Shown here piece by piece: positions 15,675 to 24,576 of a stretch of 64,000 nt of DNA; within the stretch, counting starts at the first letter, position 1, and each line of letters begins with the position of its first letter. The stretch is taken from the NCBI RefSeq assembly GCF_035987325.1, contig NZ_CP108488.1, forward strand, positions 4,898,001 to 4,962,000. Direction: 5' to 3'. The notes under the pieces are model-generated. The model made no database searches. It was not told the origin of the DNA and saw nothing but the letters and a program-made list of their open reading frames with translations. The DNA is from Streptomyces sp. NBC_01244 (GTDB lineage: Bacteria > Actinomycetota > Actinomycetes > Streptomycetales > Streptomycetaceae). The position numbers were made by a program, and so were the translations under genes.

Positions 15675-17180
15675 TCACCGGCGCCGGCCGGTCCGCAGCA
15701 GGGTTGCCGCCACTACGAGCGCCGTGAGCATCAGGCCGGCTCCGATACCGAAGGCCAGGTGGTAGCCGGAGGTCAGTGCCGCGGCGCGGTCGAGGCCGGT
15801 GGAGAGCAGGGAGTCGGTGCGGGCGGCCGCCAGGGTGGAGAGGACGGCGACGCCGAGGGCCATGCCGATCTGCTGGGTGGTGTTGAACAGGCCCGAGGCG
15901 AGGCCCGCGTCCCGCTCGTCGGCGCCGGACATGCCCAGCGCGGTGAGGGCGGGCAGGGCCAGGCCGAAGCCGGCGGCCAGCAGCATCACGGGGAGCAGGT
16001 CGGTGACGTAGTCGGCGCGGACCGGGAGCCGGGTCAGCAGGCCGAGGGCGGCGACGAGCAGGGCCAGCCCGGCCAGGAGGACGCTCCGTTCACCGAAGCG
16101 GGCGTTCAGCGGGGCCGAGGCGAAGAGGGAGACCCCGCCGATGACCACGGCCGCGGGGAGCATCGCCAGGCCGGTCTCGGCGGCTCCGTAGCCGAGCACG
16201 TTCTGGAGGTACAGGGCGACCAGGACCTGGAAGGAGAACAGCGCGGCCACCATCAGCATCTGGACCAGGTTCGCGCCGACCACGGTCCGCGAGCGGAAGA
16301 TCCGCAGCGGTACCAGCGGGGTGCGGGTCTTGGCCTGGCGGGCGGTGAATCCGGCGAGCAGGGCGACCGAGAGGGTGCCGAGGCCGAGGGTGTGCGCGGA
16401 GACCCAGCCGTAGCGCTCCACCTCGACGACGGTGAAGATGCCGAGCATCAGGCCCGCGGTGACCAGGAGGGCGCCGATGACGTCGGCTCCGGCGCGCAGA
16501 CCCAGTCCCCGATCGGTGGGGAGCGCGGGCAGGGCCAGTACGAGGGCGGCGAGCCCTATGGGCAGGTTGATGAAGAAGATCCAGTGCCAGTCGAGGGCAT
16601 CGGTCAGGACCCCGCCGAGCACCTGGCCCAGGGAGGCTCCGGCAGCCCCGGTGAAGGAGAAGACGGCGATGGCCTTGGCCCGCTCGCGGGGCTCGGTGAA
16701 CAGCGTGATCAGGATGCCCAGGCTGACGGCCGCGGCCATGGCGCTGCCTACGCCCTGCAGGAACCGGGCGGCGATCAGTACCTCGGGCGAGCCGGCGAAC
16801 CCGGCGAGCAGGGAGGCTCCGGTGAAGACGCCGGTCCCGGCCAGGAACATCCGCTTGCGGCCGATGAGGTCGCCGAGCCGGCCGGCGAGGAGCAGCAGGC
16901 TGCCGAAGGCGATCAGGTAGGCGTTGACGACCCAGCTGAGTCCGGCGGGGGTGAAGCCGAGGTCCTTCTGGATGGCCGGCATCGCGACGGTGACGATGCT
17001 GCCGTCGAGGACCGTCATCAGGACGCCGGTGGACAGCACCCCGAGGGCGGTCCACCGGGAGCGCAGCCCGCGCGGGGCTGCCGGGGAGGCAGGGGCGGAG
17101 GCGGACCCGGCGCGGGTGGTGGGCGTGGTGGGCGTGGTGGGAGGAGCGGCGGGAGCTGCGGGAGCGGAAGTGGCAGGCAT
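15675..17180 (-). CDS. MFS drug exporter, 14-TM DHA2 (EmrB/QacA) type
   Basis: The start at ATG 17180 gives 501 residues with a Pro/Ala/Thr-rich cytoplasmic N-terminus of about 45 residues. Motif A (GRLGDLIGRKRMF) follows the second helix, and the first helix has the LMTVLDGSIVTVAMP (motif D1) pattern of DHA2 exporters. Hydrophobic segments fit 14 membrane helices. It is divergent from a MarR gene, the usual layout for a regulated multidrug exporter. It could also export the nearby cluster product, but parS and terminator elements separate it from that cluster. Confidence 0.93.
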   Translation of the reverse strand: MPATSAPAAPAAPPTTPTTPTTRAGSASAPASPAAPRGLRSRWTALGVLSTGVLMTVLDGSIVTVAMPAIQKDLGFTPAGLSWVVNAYLIAFGSLLLLAGRLGDLIGRKRMFLAGTGVFTGASLLAGFAGSPEVLIAARFLQGVGSAMAAAVSLGILITLFTEPRERAKAIAVFSFTGAAGASLGQVLGGVLTDALDWHWIFFINLPIGLAALVLALPALPTDRGLGLRAGADVIGALLVTAGLMLGIFTVVEVERYGWVSAHTLGLGTLSVALLAGFTARQAKTRTPLVPLRIFRSRTVVGANLVQMLMVAALFSFQVLVALYLQNVLGYGAAETGLAMLPAAVVIGGVSLFASAPLNARFGERSVLLAGLALLVAALGLLTRLPVRADYVTDLLPVMLLAAGFGLALPALTALGMSGADERDAGLASGLFNTTQQIGMALGVAVLSTLAAARTDSLLSTGLDRAAALTSGYHLAFGIGAGLMLTALVVAATLLRTGRRR

Positions 17181-17227
17181 CTGTGTCCCCAGTCGGTGAG
17201 CGGCGGGCTGGCGTAGTAAGACCGTAT

Positions 17228-17253
17228 CAGATAGTTCCGTTGCGGACGATCTG
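17228..17253. promoter_or_regulatory. Candidate MarR operator
   Basis: An interrupted dyad with CAGAT and ATCTG outer arms lies in the 102-bp divergent region. Eight of the first ten half-site positions are symmetric. Binding by the adjacent MarR protein is inferred. Confidence 0.5.
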
Positions 17254-17282
17254 TTGAGGACTGAATTGCTAGACTGGCGGCC

Positions 17283-17762
17283 ATGACAGCCATGGCACCC
17301 GCCCGGAACGAGCCGGACCTCTCCTTCCTCCTGGACCACACCAGCCACGTCCTGCGCACCCGGATGGCGGTGGCCCTTGACCGGATCGGGCTCACGGCAC
17401 GGATGCACTGCGTGCTCGTGCACGCCCTGGGGGAGGAGCGGACCCAGATCCAGCTCGCCGAGATCGGGGGCATGGACAAGACGACGATGGTCGTCACCGT
17501 CGACGCCCTGGAGAAGGCCGGCCTGGCCGAGCGGCGGCAGTCGAGCACCGACCGCAGGGCCCGCGTCATCGTCGTCACGGAGAAGGGCGCCGCCCTGGCG
17601 CAGGAGAGCAGCCGCATCGTGGACGAGGTGCACGCCGACGCGCTCGCCTCCCTCGCGGACGCGGACCGCGAGGCCGTGCTGCGCGTGCTGAACCTGCTGG
17701 TGAAGGGCGATCTGGGAACCCCGTCGGAGAGCCCGAGGCCGGCCCGCAGGGCCCGCCAGTAG
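17283..17762 (+). CDS. MarR-family transcriptional regulator
   Basis: The 159-residue protein has a winged helix with QIQLAEIGGMDKTTMVVTVDAL as recognition region and the wing RRQSSTDRRARVI, both classic MarR. It lies divergent from the exporter and probably represses it and itself until a ligand binds. A Met at residue 4 is an alternative start. Confidence 0.93.
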   Translation: MTAMAPARNEPDLSFLLDHTSHVLRTRMAVALDRIGLTARMHCVLVHALGEERTQIQLAEIGGMDKTTMVVTVDALEKAGLAERRQSSTDRRARVIVVTEKGAALAQESSRIVDEVHADALASLADADREAVLRVLNLLVKGDLGTPSESPRPARRARQ

Positions 17763-17876
17763 TAGCCCGGCATCCCCCGGATGGCCCCGTCACAGGGCCG
17801 TCCCGGGCCTTCTGGCAGAGAGTGGAACAAGGCACTCAAGCCCAGGGGGGCACCACCATGCCGGAGGCGTACGCAC

Positions 17877-18383
17877 ATGGGACTGTTCGACTTCATGAGG
17901 TCCGACAAGAAGAAGGAACAAGCCGAGAAGGCCGCACAAAAGGCGGCTGAGCAGGTGCAACAGCAGGCCGCGGACGCCCCGGCGCCCCCGTCCGCGATGC
18001 CCGCCGACGCCGGGAGCAAGTACACCGACTCGGCGGCGGCGACCAAGGCGGCCGCCGAGCGCATGGCGGCAGCGGCGCCGCCCAAGGCGGCCCCGGCCCC
18101 GCCCAAGGCCGCGGCGGCGCCCCCCGTCGCGCGGCCGGCCCCGCACACACCCACCCCGACGTCCGCCGCGCACAAGGCGGTGCCCGCGGCGCCGATGCCG
18201 AAGCCCGCGCCCAAGGCGCAGCGCACGTACACCGTCCGCCCGGGCGACTCGCTCTCCGCGATCGCCCGCCGCGAGCTCGGCAACGAGGGCCGCTGGCGCG
18301 AGCTCTACGCGATGAACAAGGGCGTCATCGGCTCGAACCCCGACATGATCCACCCGGGGATGAAGCTCAACCTCCCCGGCTAG
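17877..18383 (+). CDS. LysM-domain protein
   Basis: The 168-residue protein has a charged N-terminus (MGLFDFMRSDKKKEQAEKAA), a long Ala/Pro/Lys linker and one C-terminal LysM domain (YTVRPGDSLSAIARRELGN ... IHPGMKLNLPG). LysM binds peptidoglycan or related glycans. No signal peptide is visible, so it is either cytoplasmic, like the BON/LysM proteins of this family, or exported by another route. It ends 14 bp before a strong terminator. Confidence 0.92.
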   Translation: MGLFDFMRSDKKKEQAEKAAQKAAEQVQQQAADAPAPPSAMPADAGSKYTDSAAATKAAAERMAAAAPPKAAPAPPKAAAAPPVARPAPHTPTPTSAAHKAVPAAPMPKPAPKAQRTYTVRPGDSLSAIARRELGNEGRWRELYAMNKGVIGSNPDMIHPGMKLNLPG

Positions 18384-18396
18384 CGAGGGGGAACAT

Positions 18397-18440
18397 GAGA
18401 GTGGGGCCCGGATCCTCTCCAGGATCCGGGCCCCACTCTC
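18397..18440. terminator. Strong bidirectional terminator
   Basis: A perfect 20-bp stem (18397-18416 with 18421-18440) with loop CTCC lies between the convergent LysM and DUF5324 genes. Confidence 0.92.
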
Positions 18441-18465
18441 GTGTCACGCTCTCGTCCACGCCGTC

Positions 18466-19245
18466 TCAGCGGTGCTTGCGCTTCGCGTCCTCCGCGTCGA
18501 TCCGCTCCTGCGCGGCCTCGGCCTCCTCTTCCAGGCTGGACACGAACTCCGTGCCGGTGTCGCGCTCCTTCGCCGCCGGCTCCTCGTCGAAGGAGGCCGC
18601 AGCCTCCTCCCGCGCCGACAGCTCGGTGGCGGCCGGCGGCTCGACGAGCCAGTCCGGGTTCGACTGCTGGTCCCACCAGCGCCACGCGGCGTAGGCCCCG
18701 CCGGCGAGGACGCCGACCACCGCCGCGCCCTTGAACCACCGGCCGCAGCGCGCGCGCCGCTCGTGGCTGCGTACGAGCTTCCGGACTTCCTTGGCCGATA
18801 CCTGGCCTCGCAGCGCCGCGAGCGCCGCCGTCGACCGGGACGCGGCCTCCTCGGCCACCGGCTGGGCCGCCGCGAGGGCGCTCTCCAGCCGCGGCTGCGT
18901 GTACTCAACCGTGTGCCGGGCCGCCAGGCGGGTCTGCTTCACGGCATGGGACGCCGCCCGGTCGACATTCGGCGGCACGTGGGCACGCGCCGCCTTGATC
19001 CGGGGCTGTACGTGGCAGCCGTACGTCTGGCGGGCTTGTTTGGCAGCCTCGCCGGCCGCGTAAGACACCTTCGGTGCGAGCCGTTCATTTGCTTCGTGGG
19101 CGTAATGCACCGCAGCGTGCTTGGCGGATTCCGCGTACGGCGCCACCACTTCCGCTGCGTGCCGCGCCGTATCCCTGGCACTTGATGCTGCCAGGCGCAC
19201 GCTTTCCTTGCGGGTCACGGGATCCTCCTCCTCGGTGGCGGACAC
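18466..19245 (-). CDS. DUF5324 family protein
   Basis: The 259-residue protein starts at ATG 19245. Its first 165 residues are Ala-rich amphipathic helices with repeated A-x-x-x-A-x-x patterns, followed by one membrane helix (GAAVVGVLAGGAYAAW) and a C-terminal acidic coiled segment (EEEAEAAQERIDAEDAK). This matches the Streptomyces DUF5324 family, found next to the cyclophilin gene in this conserved block. The function is unknown; a membrane-anchored helical scaffold is one possibility. Confidence 0.85.
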   Translation of the reverse strand: MSATEEEDPVTRKESVRLAASSARDTARHAAEVVAPYAESAKHAAVHYAHEANERLAPKVSYAAGEAAKQARQTYGCHVQPRIKAARAHVPPNVDRAASHAVKQTRLAARHTVEYTQPRLESALAAAQPVAEEAASRSTAALAALRGQVSAKEVRKLVRSHERRARCGRWFKGAAVVGVLAGGAYAAWRWWDQQSNPDWLVEPPAATELSAREEAAASFDEEPAAKERDTGTEFVSSLEEEAEAAQERIDAEDAKRKHR

Positions 19246-19394
19246 AGTTCACCTTTCCACCCTTTGTCGGATCATGCCTCCCATACCGCCGACCGGCATG
19301 CGCGACAGGGCATACGAGTGGACGATTTCCGTCCGGTGCAGCTCTCCGTGGGAGGATCTGAAACCGACAGTGACGACGAGAGGAAGGCAGATCC

Positions 19395-19922
<528 letters not shown>

Positions 19923-19944
19923 CCGCAGGGGAACCTTTCGGCCC

Positions 19945-19978
19945 CGCCCGTCCGTCCTCGATACGTACCGGACGGGCG
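19945..19978. terminator. Hairpin after the cyclophilin gene
   Basis: CGCCCGTCCG at 19945-19954 pairs with CGGACGGGCG at 19969-19978 around a 14-base loop. There is no T-run, so the call is moderate. Confidence 0.5.
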
Positions 19979-20030
19979 CGGGCGGATCCGCCGTCCCCGC
20001 CGCCGTGTTCTGCGCCGAACGAGGGGACCG

Positions 20031-20915
20031 ATGGACAACGACCGTCTTCCGGGCTGCCACCGGCACCCGGACCGCGAGGCCGGGGTCAGCTGTACGCGCT
20101 GTGAGCGGCCGATCTGCCCCGAGTGCATGATCAACGCCTCGGTCGGCTTCCAGTGCCCCGAGTGCGTCCGCGGGGGCTCGGGAACGGGCCACGGCCCCGC
20201 GGCCAACACCCCGCGCACCATCGCGGGCGGGGTCGTCGCCGCCGATCCGTACCTGGTCACCAAGATCCTTATCGGGATCAACGTGGCGGTGTTCCTTGCG
20301 GGCTTCGTCTTCCCCGGGATGGTCATCCAGCTGGAGCTGCTGGGCCGGTACCGGGAGCAGGTGGGCTGGCCACTCGAAGGCGTCTCCACCGGCGAGTACC
20401 ACCGGCTGCTGACCTCGGCGTTCCTGCACGTCAAGCTGTGGCACATCTTCGGCAACATGCTCGCCCTGTGGTACATCGGCGGACCGCTGGAGCAGGCCCT
20501 CGGCCGGGCCCGCTACCTCACCGTGTACCTGCTGTCCGCCCTGGGCGGCAGCGCCGTGGTCTATCTGCTGACCGAGCCGAACGTCGCGACCCTCGGTGCC
20601 TCCGGCGCCGTCTTCGGCCTGCTCGGCGCCACGGTGGTGCTGTTCCGGCGGATGCGGTACGAAATGCGCCCGCTGATCACCATGGCGGTGTTCATGCTGG
20701 TACTGACCTTCCTGCCGGGGCTGAACGTGTCCTGGCAGGCCCATATCGGTGGTCTGGTCACCGGTGTGCTGGTCGCGGCGGGCTTCCTGTGGCCCACCAA
20801 GGACATGGGCGCGCGGAATCGCAAATTCGTCCAGTGGAGCACCTGTGTGGCGGTGTTCCTGCTGGCCACAGCCCTGATCGCGATCCGGACGGCCGAACTT
20901 TCCGCACTCACCTGA
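20031..20915 (+). CDS. Rhomboid intramembrane serine protease with N-terminal zinc-binding motif
   Basis: The 294-residue protein begins with a B-box-like cysteine/histidine segment (CHRHPDREAGVSCTRCERPICPECM ... CPEC) likely to bind zinc. Six or seven membrane helices follow. The catalytic serine is in GASGAVFGL and the catalytic histidine in WQAHIGGLVTG; HIFGNMLALW is the usual rhomboid loop. It cleaves membrane helices of unknown substrates. It is next to crgA but convergent with it, across a DnaA-box-like region. Confidence 0.96.
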   Translation: MDNDRLPGCHRHPDREAGVSCTRCERPICPECMINASVGFQCPECVRGGSGTGHGPAANTPRTIAGGVVAADPYLVTKILIGINVAVFLAGFVFPGMVIQLELLGRYREQVGWPLEGVSTGEYHRLLTSAFLHVKLWHIFGNMLALWYIGGPLEQALGRARYLTVYLLSALGGSAVVYLLTEPNVATLGASGAVFGLLGATVVLFRRMRYEMRPLITMAVFMLVLTFLPGLNVSWQAHIGGLVTGVLVAAGFLWPTKDMGARNRKFVQWSTCVAVFLLATALIAIRTAELSALT

Positions 20916-20930
20916 TCACACCGGCGTCAA

Positions 20931-20994
20931 CTCTCCACAGAGTTATCCACAGATCTTCTGTCTTTTCCTCAGGTGTGGATGACGCTGTGGATAA
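20931..20994. promoter_or_regulatory. Cluster of DnaA-box-like sequences
   Basis: TTATCCACA occurs at 20943-20951 and, inverted, at 20986-20994 (TGTGGATAA). A one-mismatch inverted copy is at 20974-20982, and a weaker CTCTCCACA at 20931-20939. This is a non-coding 106-bp gap between two convergent genes. DnaA binding is inferred from the consensus. Confidence 0.65.
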
Positions 20995-21021
20995 CTCATG
21001 GGGAGAGCTTGCGGAGCCGGG

Positions 21022-21276
21022 CTACTTCCACTGCGTGGAGACGCCGAATCCTGCCGCAATGAAGCCGAATCCGACCACAATGTTCCAATTTCCGAGGGCT
21101 TCGATCGGAAGCTGGGTCTCGGACAGATAAAAAACGACGATCCATGCCAGGCCGACCAAGAAGAACGCCAGCATGACCGGGGCGACCCAGTTGCGGTTCG
21201 TCAGCTTGATCGACTGCGGCGTCCGCGTGGGGGGCGGCGTGTAGTCGTCCTTCTTGCGGATACGTGACTTCGGCAC
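21022..21276 (-). CDS. crgA: Cell-division protein CrgA
   Basis: The 84-residue protein has a charged N-terminus ([13 protein letters not shown]), the [21 protein letters not shown] first membrane helix and a second helix ([13 protein letters not shown]) ending STQWK. Length and both helices match CrgA, which coordinates FtsZ and septation in sporulating Streptomyces. It is transcribed opposite to its neighbours, as in other species. Confidence 0.97.
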   Translation of the reverse strand: MPKSRIRKKDDYTPPPTRTPQSIKLTNRNWVAPVMLAFFLVGLAWIVVFYLSETQLPIEALGNWNIVVGFGFIAAGFGVSTQWK

Positions 21277-21367
21277 GAGGGGCTCTCCTGTCGATGGGCT
21301 GGGGACCTTGCCTGCCCCGGGCGTCCGTTAGCGTAGTGGACCTGTGGCGTTGAAGGAGAAGGGTACG

Positions 21368-22144
21368 TTGAGCAATTCCGACGACTCCTCCGCGGGTCCC
21401 CGTCGCCGTGCCAGACCGGTCCGGCTGCTCACGGCCGCCGTTTTCGCCCTGGCCGGCTTGATCTTCGTCACCAGCTTCAACACCTCCAAGGGTACGAACA
21501 TCCGGACGGACGCCTCGCTCCTCAAGCTGTCCGACCTGATCCAGGAGCGCAGCCAGAACAATCTGGAGCTGGAGAAGAGCACCGCCACCGCACGCGACCA
21601 GGTCGACGCCCTCGCCGCCCGCGACAACGGGAGCACCAGGGCCGAGGAGGCCAAGCTGGCCGCCCTGCGCGCCGCCTCCGGCACCGAGGAGATCACCGGC
21701 AAGGCCGTGACGGTCACCCTGAACGACGCGCCCCCGAACGCCACGGCCCGCATCCCCAACGTCCCCGAACCGCAGCCCAACGACCTGGTGATCCACCAGC
21801 AGGACCTCCAGGCCGTGGTCAACGCCCTCTGGCAGGGCGGCGCCCAGGGCATCCAGGTCATGGACCAGCGCCTGATCTCCACCAGCGCCGTGCGCTGCGT
21901 GGGCAACACCCTGATCCTCCAGGGCCGGGTCTACTCGCCCCCGTACAAGGTGTCGGCGGTCGGCGACCCCGGCGCGCTGAAGAAGGCCCTCGCGGCCTCC
22001 CCGGCGCTGCAGAACTACCAGCTGTACGTGAACGCGTACGGGCTCGGCTGGAAAGTGGACGAGCACAAGGCGCTGACACTGCCGGGCTACTCCGGCACAG
22101 TGGACCTCCACTATGCGAAGCCGCTGGAGCCCGCCACCCCGTGA
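21368..22144 (+). CDS. DUF881 family membrane-anchored protein
   Basis: TTG at 21368 is preferred because GGAG lies about 10 bases upstream and the sequence then begins MSNSDDSS; GTG 21344 is an alternative. The protein has one N-terminal helix (LLTAAVFALAGLIFVTSF), a coiled coil (residues about 50-95) and the DUF881 fold with VTVTLNDAP, HQQDLQAVVNALW and GAQGIQVMDQR. It is probably anchored in the membrane facing out. Its function is unknown, but it is conserved beside crgA and the sortases. Confidence 0.9.
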   Translation: MSNSDDSSAGPRRRARPVRLLTAAVFALAGLIFVTSFNTSKGTNIRTDASLLKLSDLIQERSQNNLELEKSTATARDQVDALAARDNGSTRAEEAKLAALRAASGTEEITGKAVTVTLNDAPPNATARIPNVPEPQPNDLVIHQQDLQAVVNALWQGGAQGIQVMDQRLISTSAVRCVGNTLILQGRVYSPPYKVSAVGDPGALKKALAASPALQNYQLYVNAYGLGWKVDEHKALTLPGYSGTVDLHYAKPLEPATP

Positions 22145-22157
22145 CCGTGACGTCGAC

Positions 22158-22856
22158 GTGCCGCGCCTGCTGGTACGGACGTTCAGCGAGGTGTGTCTGA
22201 CCGCGGGCTCGCTCATCGTGCTCTTCGTCGTCTACGTCTTGCTGTGGACCGGGGTCAAGGCCGACCAGGCCATGGCCGGGGAGATGGCCCGCATGAGGGA
22301 CGGCTGGTCCGCGGCGCCCGCGGCCGCCCCGCAGCCCGCCCCCGCGCCGTCGACGGCCCCGGCCGCCCCGGAGACCGCCGCGTACCCGCCGGGCCGGGCC
22401 TTCGCCGAGATGTACGTCCCGCGCTTCGGCCGCGACTGGAACAAGCCCGTCCTGGAGGGCACGGGCACGGAGCTGCTGAAAAAGGGCCTGGGCCACTACG
22501 CCGGCACGGCCCGGCTCGGCGGCACCGGGAACTTCGCGGTGGCCGGCCACCGGCGCACGTACGGGGACCCCTTCAAGGACGTCCCCAAGCTGCGCACCGG
22601 CGACCTGGTGATCCTCAAGGACGCCACCGGCTGGTACACGTACACCGTCCGCGCGCAGGCGCTGCGCACGCTCCCCACGGAGGTCGGCGTCGTCGATCCG
22701 GTGCCGGCCCGCTCGCCCTTCACCGGGCCGGGCAAGTACCTGACGCTGACCACCTGCGACCCGGAATGGGGCCACAGCCACCGGCTCGTGGTCTGGGCCG
22801 AACTGACCGGTATGCGGACCCTCGCCCAGGGAGTACCGGAGGGTTTGGCAAGGTGA
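22158..22856 (+). CDS. Class E sortase (first of three)
   Basis: GTG at 22158 gives 232 residues; ATG 22113, which would overlap DUF881 by 32 bp, is possible. There is an N-terminal membrane helix (GSLIVLFVVYVLLWTG), a Pro/Ala linker and a sortase domain with the catalytic His in FAVAGHRRT and Cys in LTLTTCDPEW. Class E sortases of Streptomyces attach LAxTG proteins such as long chaplins to the wall. It lacks a strong Shine-Dalgarno and is likely translated from the DUF881 transcript. Confidence 0.92.
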   Translation: MPRLLVRTFSEVCLTAGSLIVLFVVYVLLWTGVKADQAMAGEMARMRDGWSAAPAAAPQPAPAPSTAPAAPETAAYPPGRAFAEMYVPRFGRDWNKPVLEGTGTELLKKGLGHYAGTARLGGTGNFAVAGHRRTYGDPFKDVPKLRTGDLVILKDATGWYTYTVRAQALRTLPTEVGVVDPVPARSPFTGPGKYLTLTTCDPEWGHSHRLVVWAELTGMRTLAQGVPEGLAR

Positions 22857-22921
22857 CCCTCCGCGCCGGGCGGGTGGCTTTAGGCTGTGGACGTACCGCC
22901 CCTGCGGTGCGTTGAACGATC

Positions 22922-23122
22922 GTGGACGAAAAGGACAAAGGCGGCATGTACGGCTGGATCTGGCGGCATTTGCCGGGTAACGCGTGGGTACGCGTGATGA
23001 TCTCCCTCGTGCTGGTGCTCGCGGTGGTGTTCGTGCTGTTCCAGTACGTCTTCCCGTGGGCCGAGCCGCTGCTTCCGTTCAACGATGTGACGGTGGACGA
23101 GGGATCGGGAGCGACTCCGTGA
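22922..23122 (+). CDS. Small single-helix membrane protein
   Basis: The 66-residue protein starts at GTG 22922. It has a short charged N-terminus, a GMYGWIWRHLPG amphipathic patch and one membrane helix (VMISLVLVLAVVFVLFQYVF) followed by an acidic outer tail. Its stop overlaps the start of the amidotransferase (GTGA). It is small but well placed in the operon. Function unknown. Confidence 0.85.
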   Translation: MDEKDKGGMYGWIWRHLPGNAWVRVMISLVLVLAVVFVLFQYVFPWAEPLLPFNDVTVDEGSGATP

Positions 23123-23757
23123 GCGCGCGCATTCTGGTTGTCGACAATTACGACAGCTTTGTCTTCAACCTGGTCCAGTACCTCTATCAGCTCGGCGCCG
23201 AGTGCGAGGTGCTGCGCAACGACGAGGTCGAGCTCGCCCACGCCCAGGACGGCTTCGACGGCGTACTGCTCTCCCCGGGCCCGGGCACGCCCGAAGAGGC
23301 CGGGGTCTGCGTGGACATGGTCCGCCACTGTGCCGACACGGGCGTACCGGTCTTCGGTGTCTGCCTCGGCATGCAGTCGATGGCCGTCGCCTACGGAGGC
23401 GTCGTCGGCCGGGCTCCGGAACTGCTGCACGGCAAGACCTCGCCGGTGGTCCACGAGGGCCTCGGAGTCTTCGAAGGACTTCCCTCGCCCTTCACCGCGA
23501 CCCGGTACCACTCCCTCGCGGCCGAGCCGCCGACCCTCCCGGACACGCTGGAGGTCACGGCGCGGACCGAGGACGGGATCATCATGGGTCTGCGTCACCG
23601 CGAGCACGACGTCGAGGGCGTGCAGTTCCACCCCGAGTCCGTGCTGACCGAGTGGGGCCACCGGATGCTCGCGAACTGGCTGGTGCGCTGCGGTGACGCG
23701 GGCGCGGTGGAGCGCTCGGTGGGGCTCGCCCCGGTGGTGGGCAAGGCCGTCGCGTGA
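23119..23757 (+). CDS. pabA/trpG: Glutamine amidotransferase, anthranilate/aminodeoxychorismate synthase component II
   Basis: The 212-residue class I amidotransferase has VDNYDSFVFNLVQYL, LSPGPGTPEEAG, the nucleophile Cys in GVCLGMQ and the His/Glu pair in GVQFHPESVLTEWG. It supplies ammonia from glutamine to a chorismate-using partner subunit located elsewhere, for folate or tryptophan. The sequence alone does not separate PabA from TrpG. Its position among sortase genes, overlapping both neighbours by 4 bp, is conserved in Streptomyces. Confidence 0.95.
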   Translation: MSARILVVDNYDSFVFNLVQYLYQLGAECEVLRNDEVELAHAQDGFDGVLLSPGPGTPEEAGVCVDMVRHCADTGVPVFGVCLGMQSMAVAYGGVVGRAPELLHGKTSPVVHEGLGVFEGLPSPFTATRYHSLAAEPPTLPDTLEVTARTEDGIIMGLRHREHDVEGVQFHPESVLTEWGHRMLANWLVRCGDAGAVERSVGLAPVVGKAVA

Positions 23758-24566
23758 CGGCGCTCGCGCCGTCCGCGCCCACCGAGGGCCGGGCAGCGCG
23801 ACGCAGGGCGGCACAGGAGGCCGCGAAACGCACGCGCGCGCGGGGCCGGGGCCGGCGGCGCAGGCGGCCGGCCTCGGGCGGGCCGGTGGTGGTCGTCAGC
23901 AGGCTCGCGGGGGAGCTGTTCATCACGCTGGGCCTGGTGATGCTGCTCTTCGTCGGCTACCAGCTCTGGTACACGAACTTCCTGGCGGGCCGCACGGCCG
24001 ATGACGCGGCCGGATCCCTGCTCCAGACCTGGGACCGCGATCCGGCCGGGGCGGCGGCCCCGCCCGTGGCGGCGTTCGAGCCGGGACAGGGCTTCGCGAT
24101 CCTGTACATCCCGAAGCTGGACGTGAAGGTGCCGGTCGCGGAGGGCACGAACAAGGCGAAGGTCCTCGACAAGGGCATGGTCGGCCACTACTCCGAGGCG
24201 CCGCTCGCGACCGCGATGCCCGGCGATCCCCAGGGCAACTTCGCGCTGGCGGGCCACCGGAACACGCACGGAGAACCGTTCCGCTACATCAACCGGCTGG
24301 TGCCGGGGGACAAGATCGTGGTGGAGACGCGGGACGCGTACTACACCTACGAGACGAGCACGCAGCTCGCGCAGACCCCGCCGTCGAACGTGTCGGTGAT
24401 CAAGCCGGTGCCGGCCGGATCGGGATTCACCTCTCCGGGCCGGTACATCACGCTGACCACCTGCACCCCGGAGTTCACCAGCACCTACCGGCTGATCGTA
24501 TGGGGCAGGATGACCGCTGAACGCCCCCGCAGCCAGGGTGCTCCGCCCGAGCTGACCAGCCCGTAG
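23754..24566 (+). CDS. Class E sortase (second of three)
   Basis: The 270-residue protein starts with GTG overlapping the amidotransferase stop. A basic Arg/Lys-rich cytoplasmic segment (RARGRGRRRRRPA) precedes the membrane helix (ELFITLGLVMLLFVGYQLW). The sortase domain has the His in FALAGHRNTHG and the Cys in ITLTTCTPEFTSTYR. It should cross-link LAxTG substrates to peptidoglycan. By order it matches the srtE1/srtE2 pair of S. coelicolor. Confidence 0.95.
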   Translation: MTALAPSAPTEGRAARRRAAQEAAKRTRARGRGRRRRRPASGGPVVVVSRLAGELFITLGLVMLLFVGYQLWYTNFLAGRTADDAAGSLLQTWDRDPAGAAAPPVAAFEPGQGFAILYIPKLDVKVPVAEGTNKAKVLDKGMVGHYSEAPLATAMPGDPQGNFALAGHRNTHGEPFRYINRLVPGDKIVVETRDAYYTYETSTQLAQTPPSNVSVIKPVPAGSGFTSPGRYITLTTCTPEFTSTYRLIVWGRMTAERPRSQGAPPELTSP

Positions 24567-24576
24567 AGGATCCGCA

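Noticed and set aside
15759..17216. 485-residue plus-strand frame opposite the MFS gene.
   Set aside because: Gly/Glu/Gln-rich antisense shadow; the minus strand encodes 14 membrane helices and MFS motif A.
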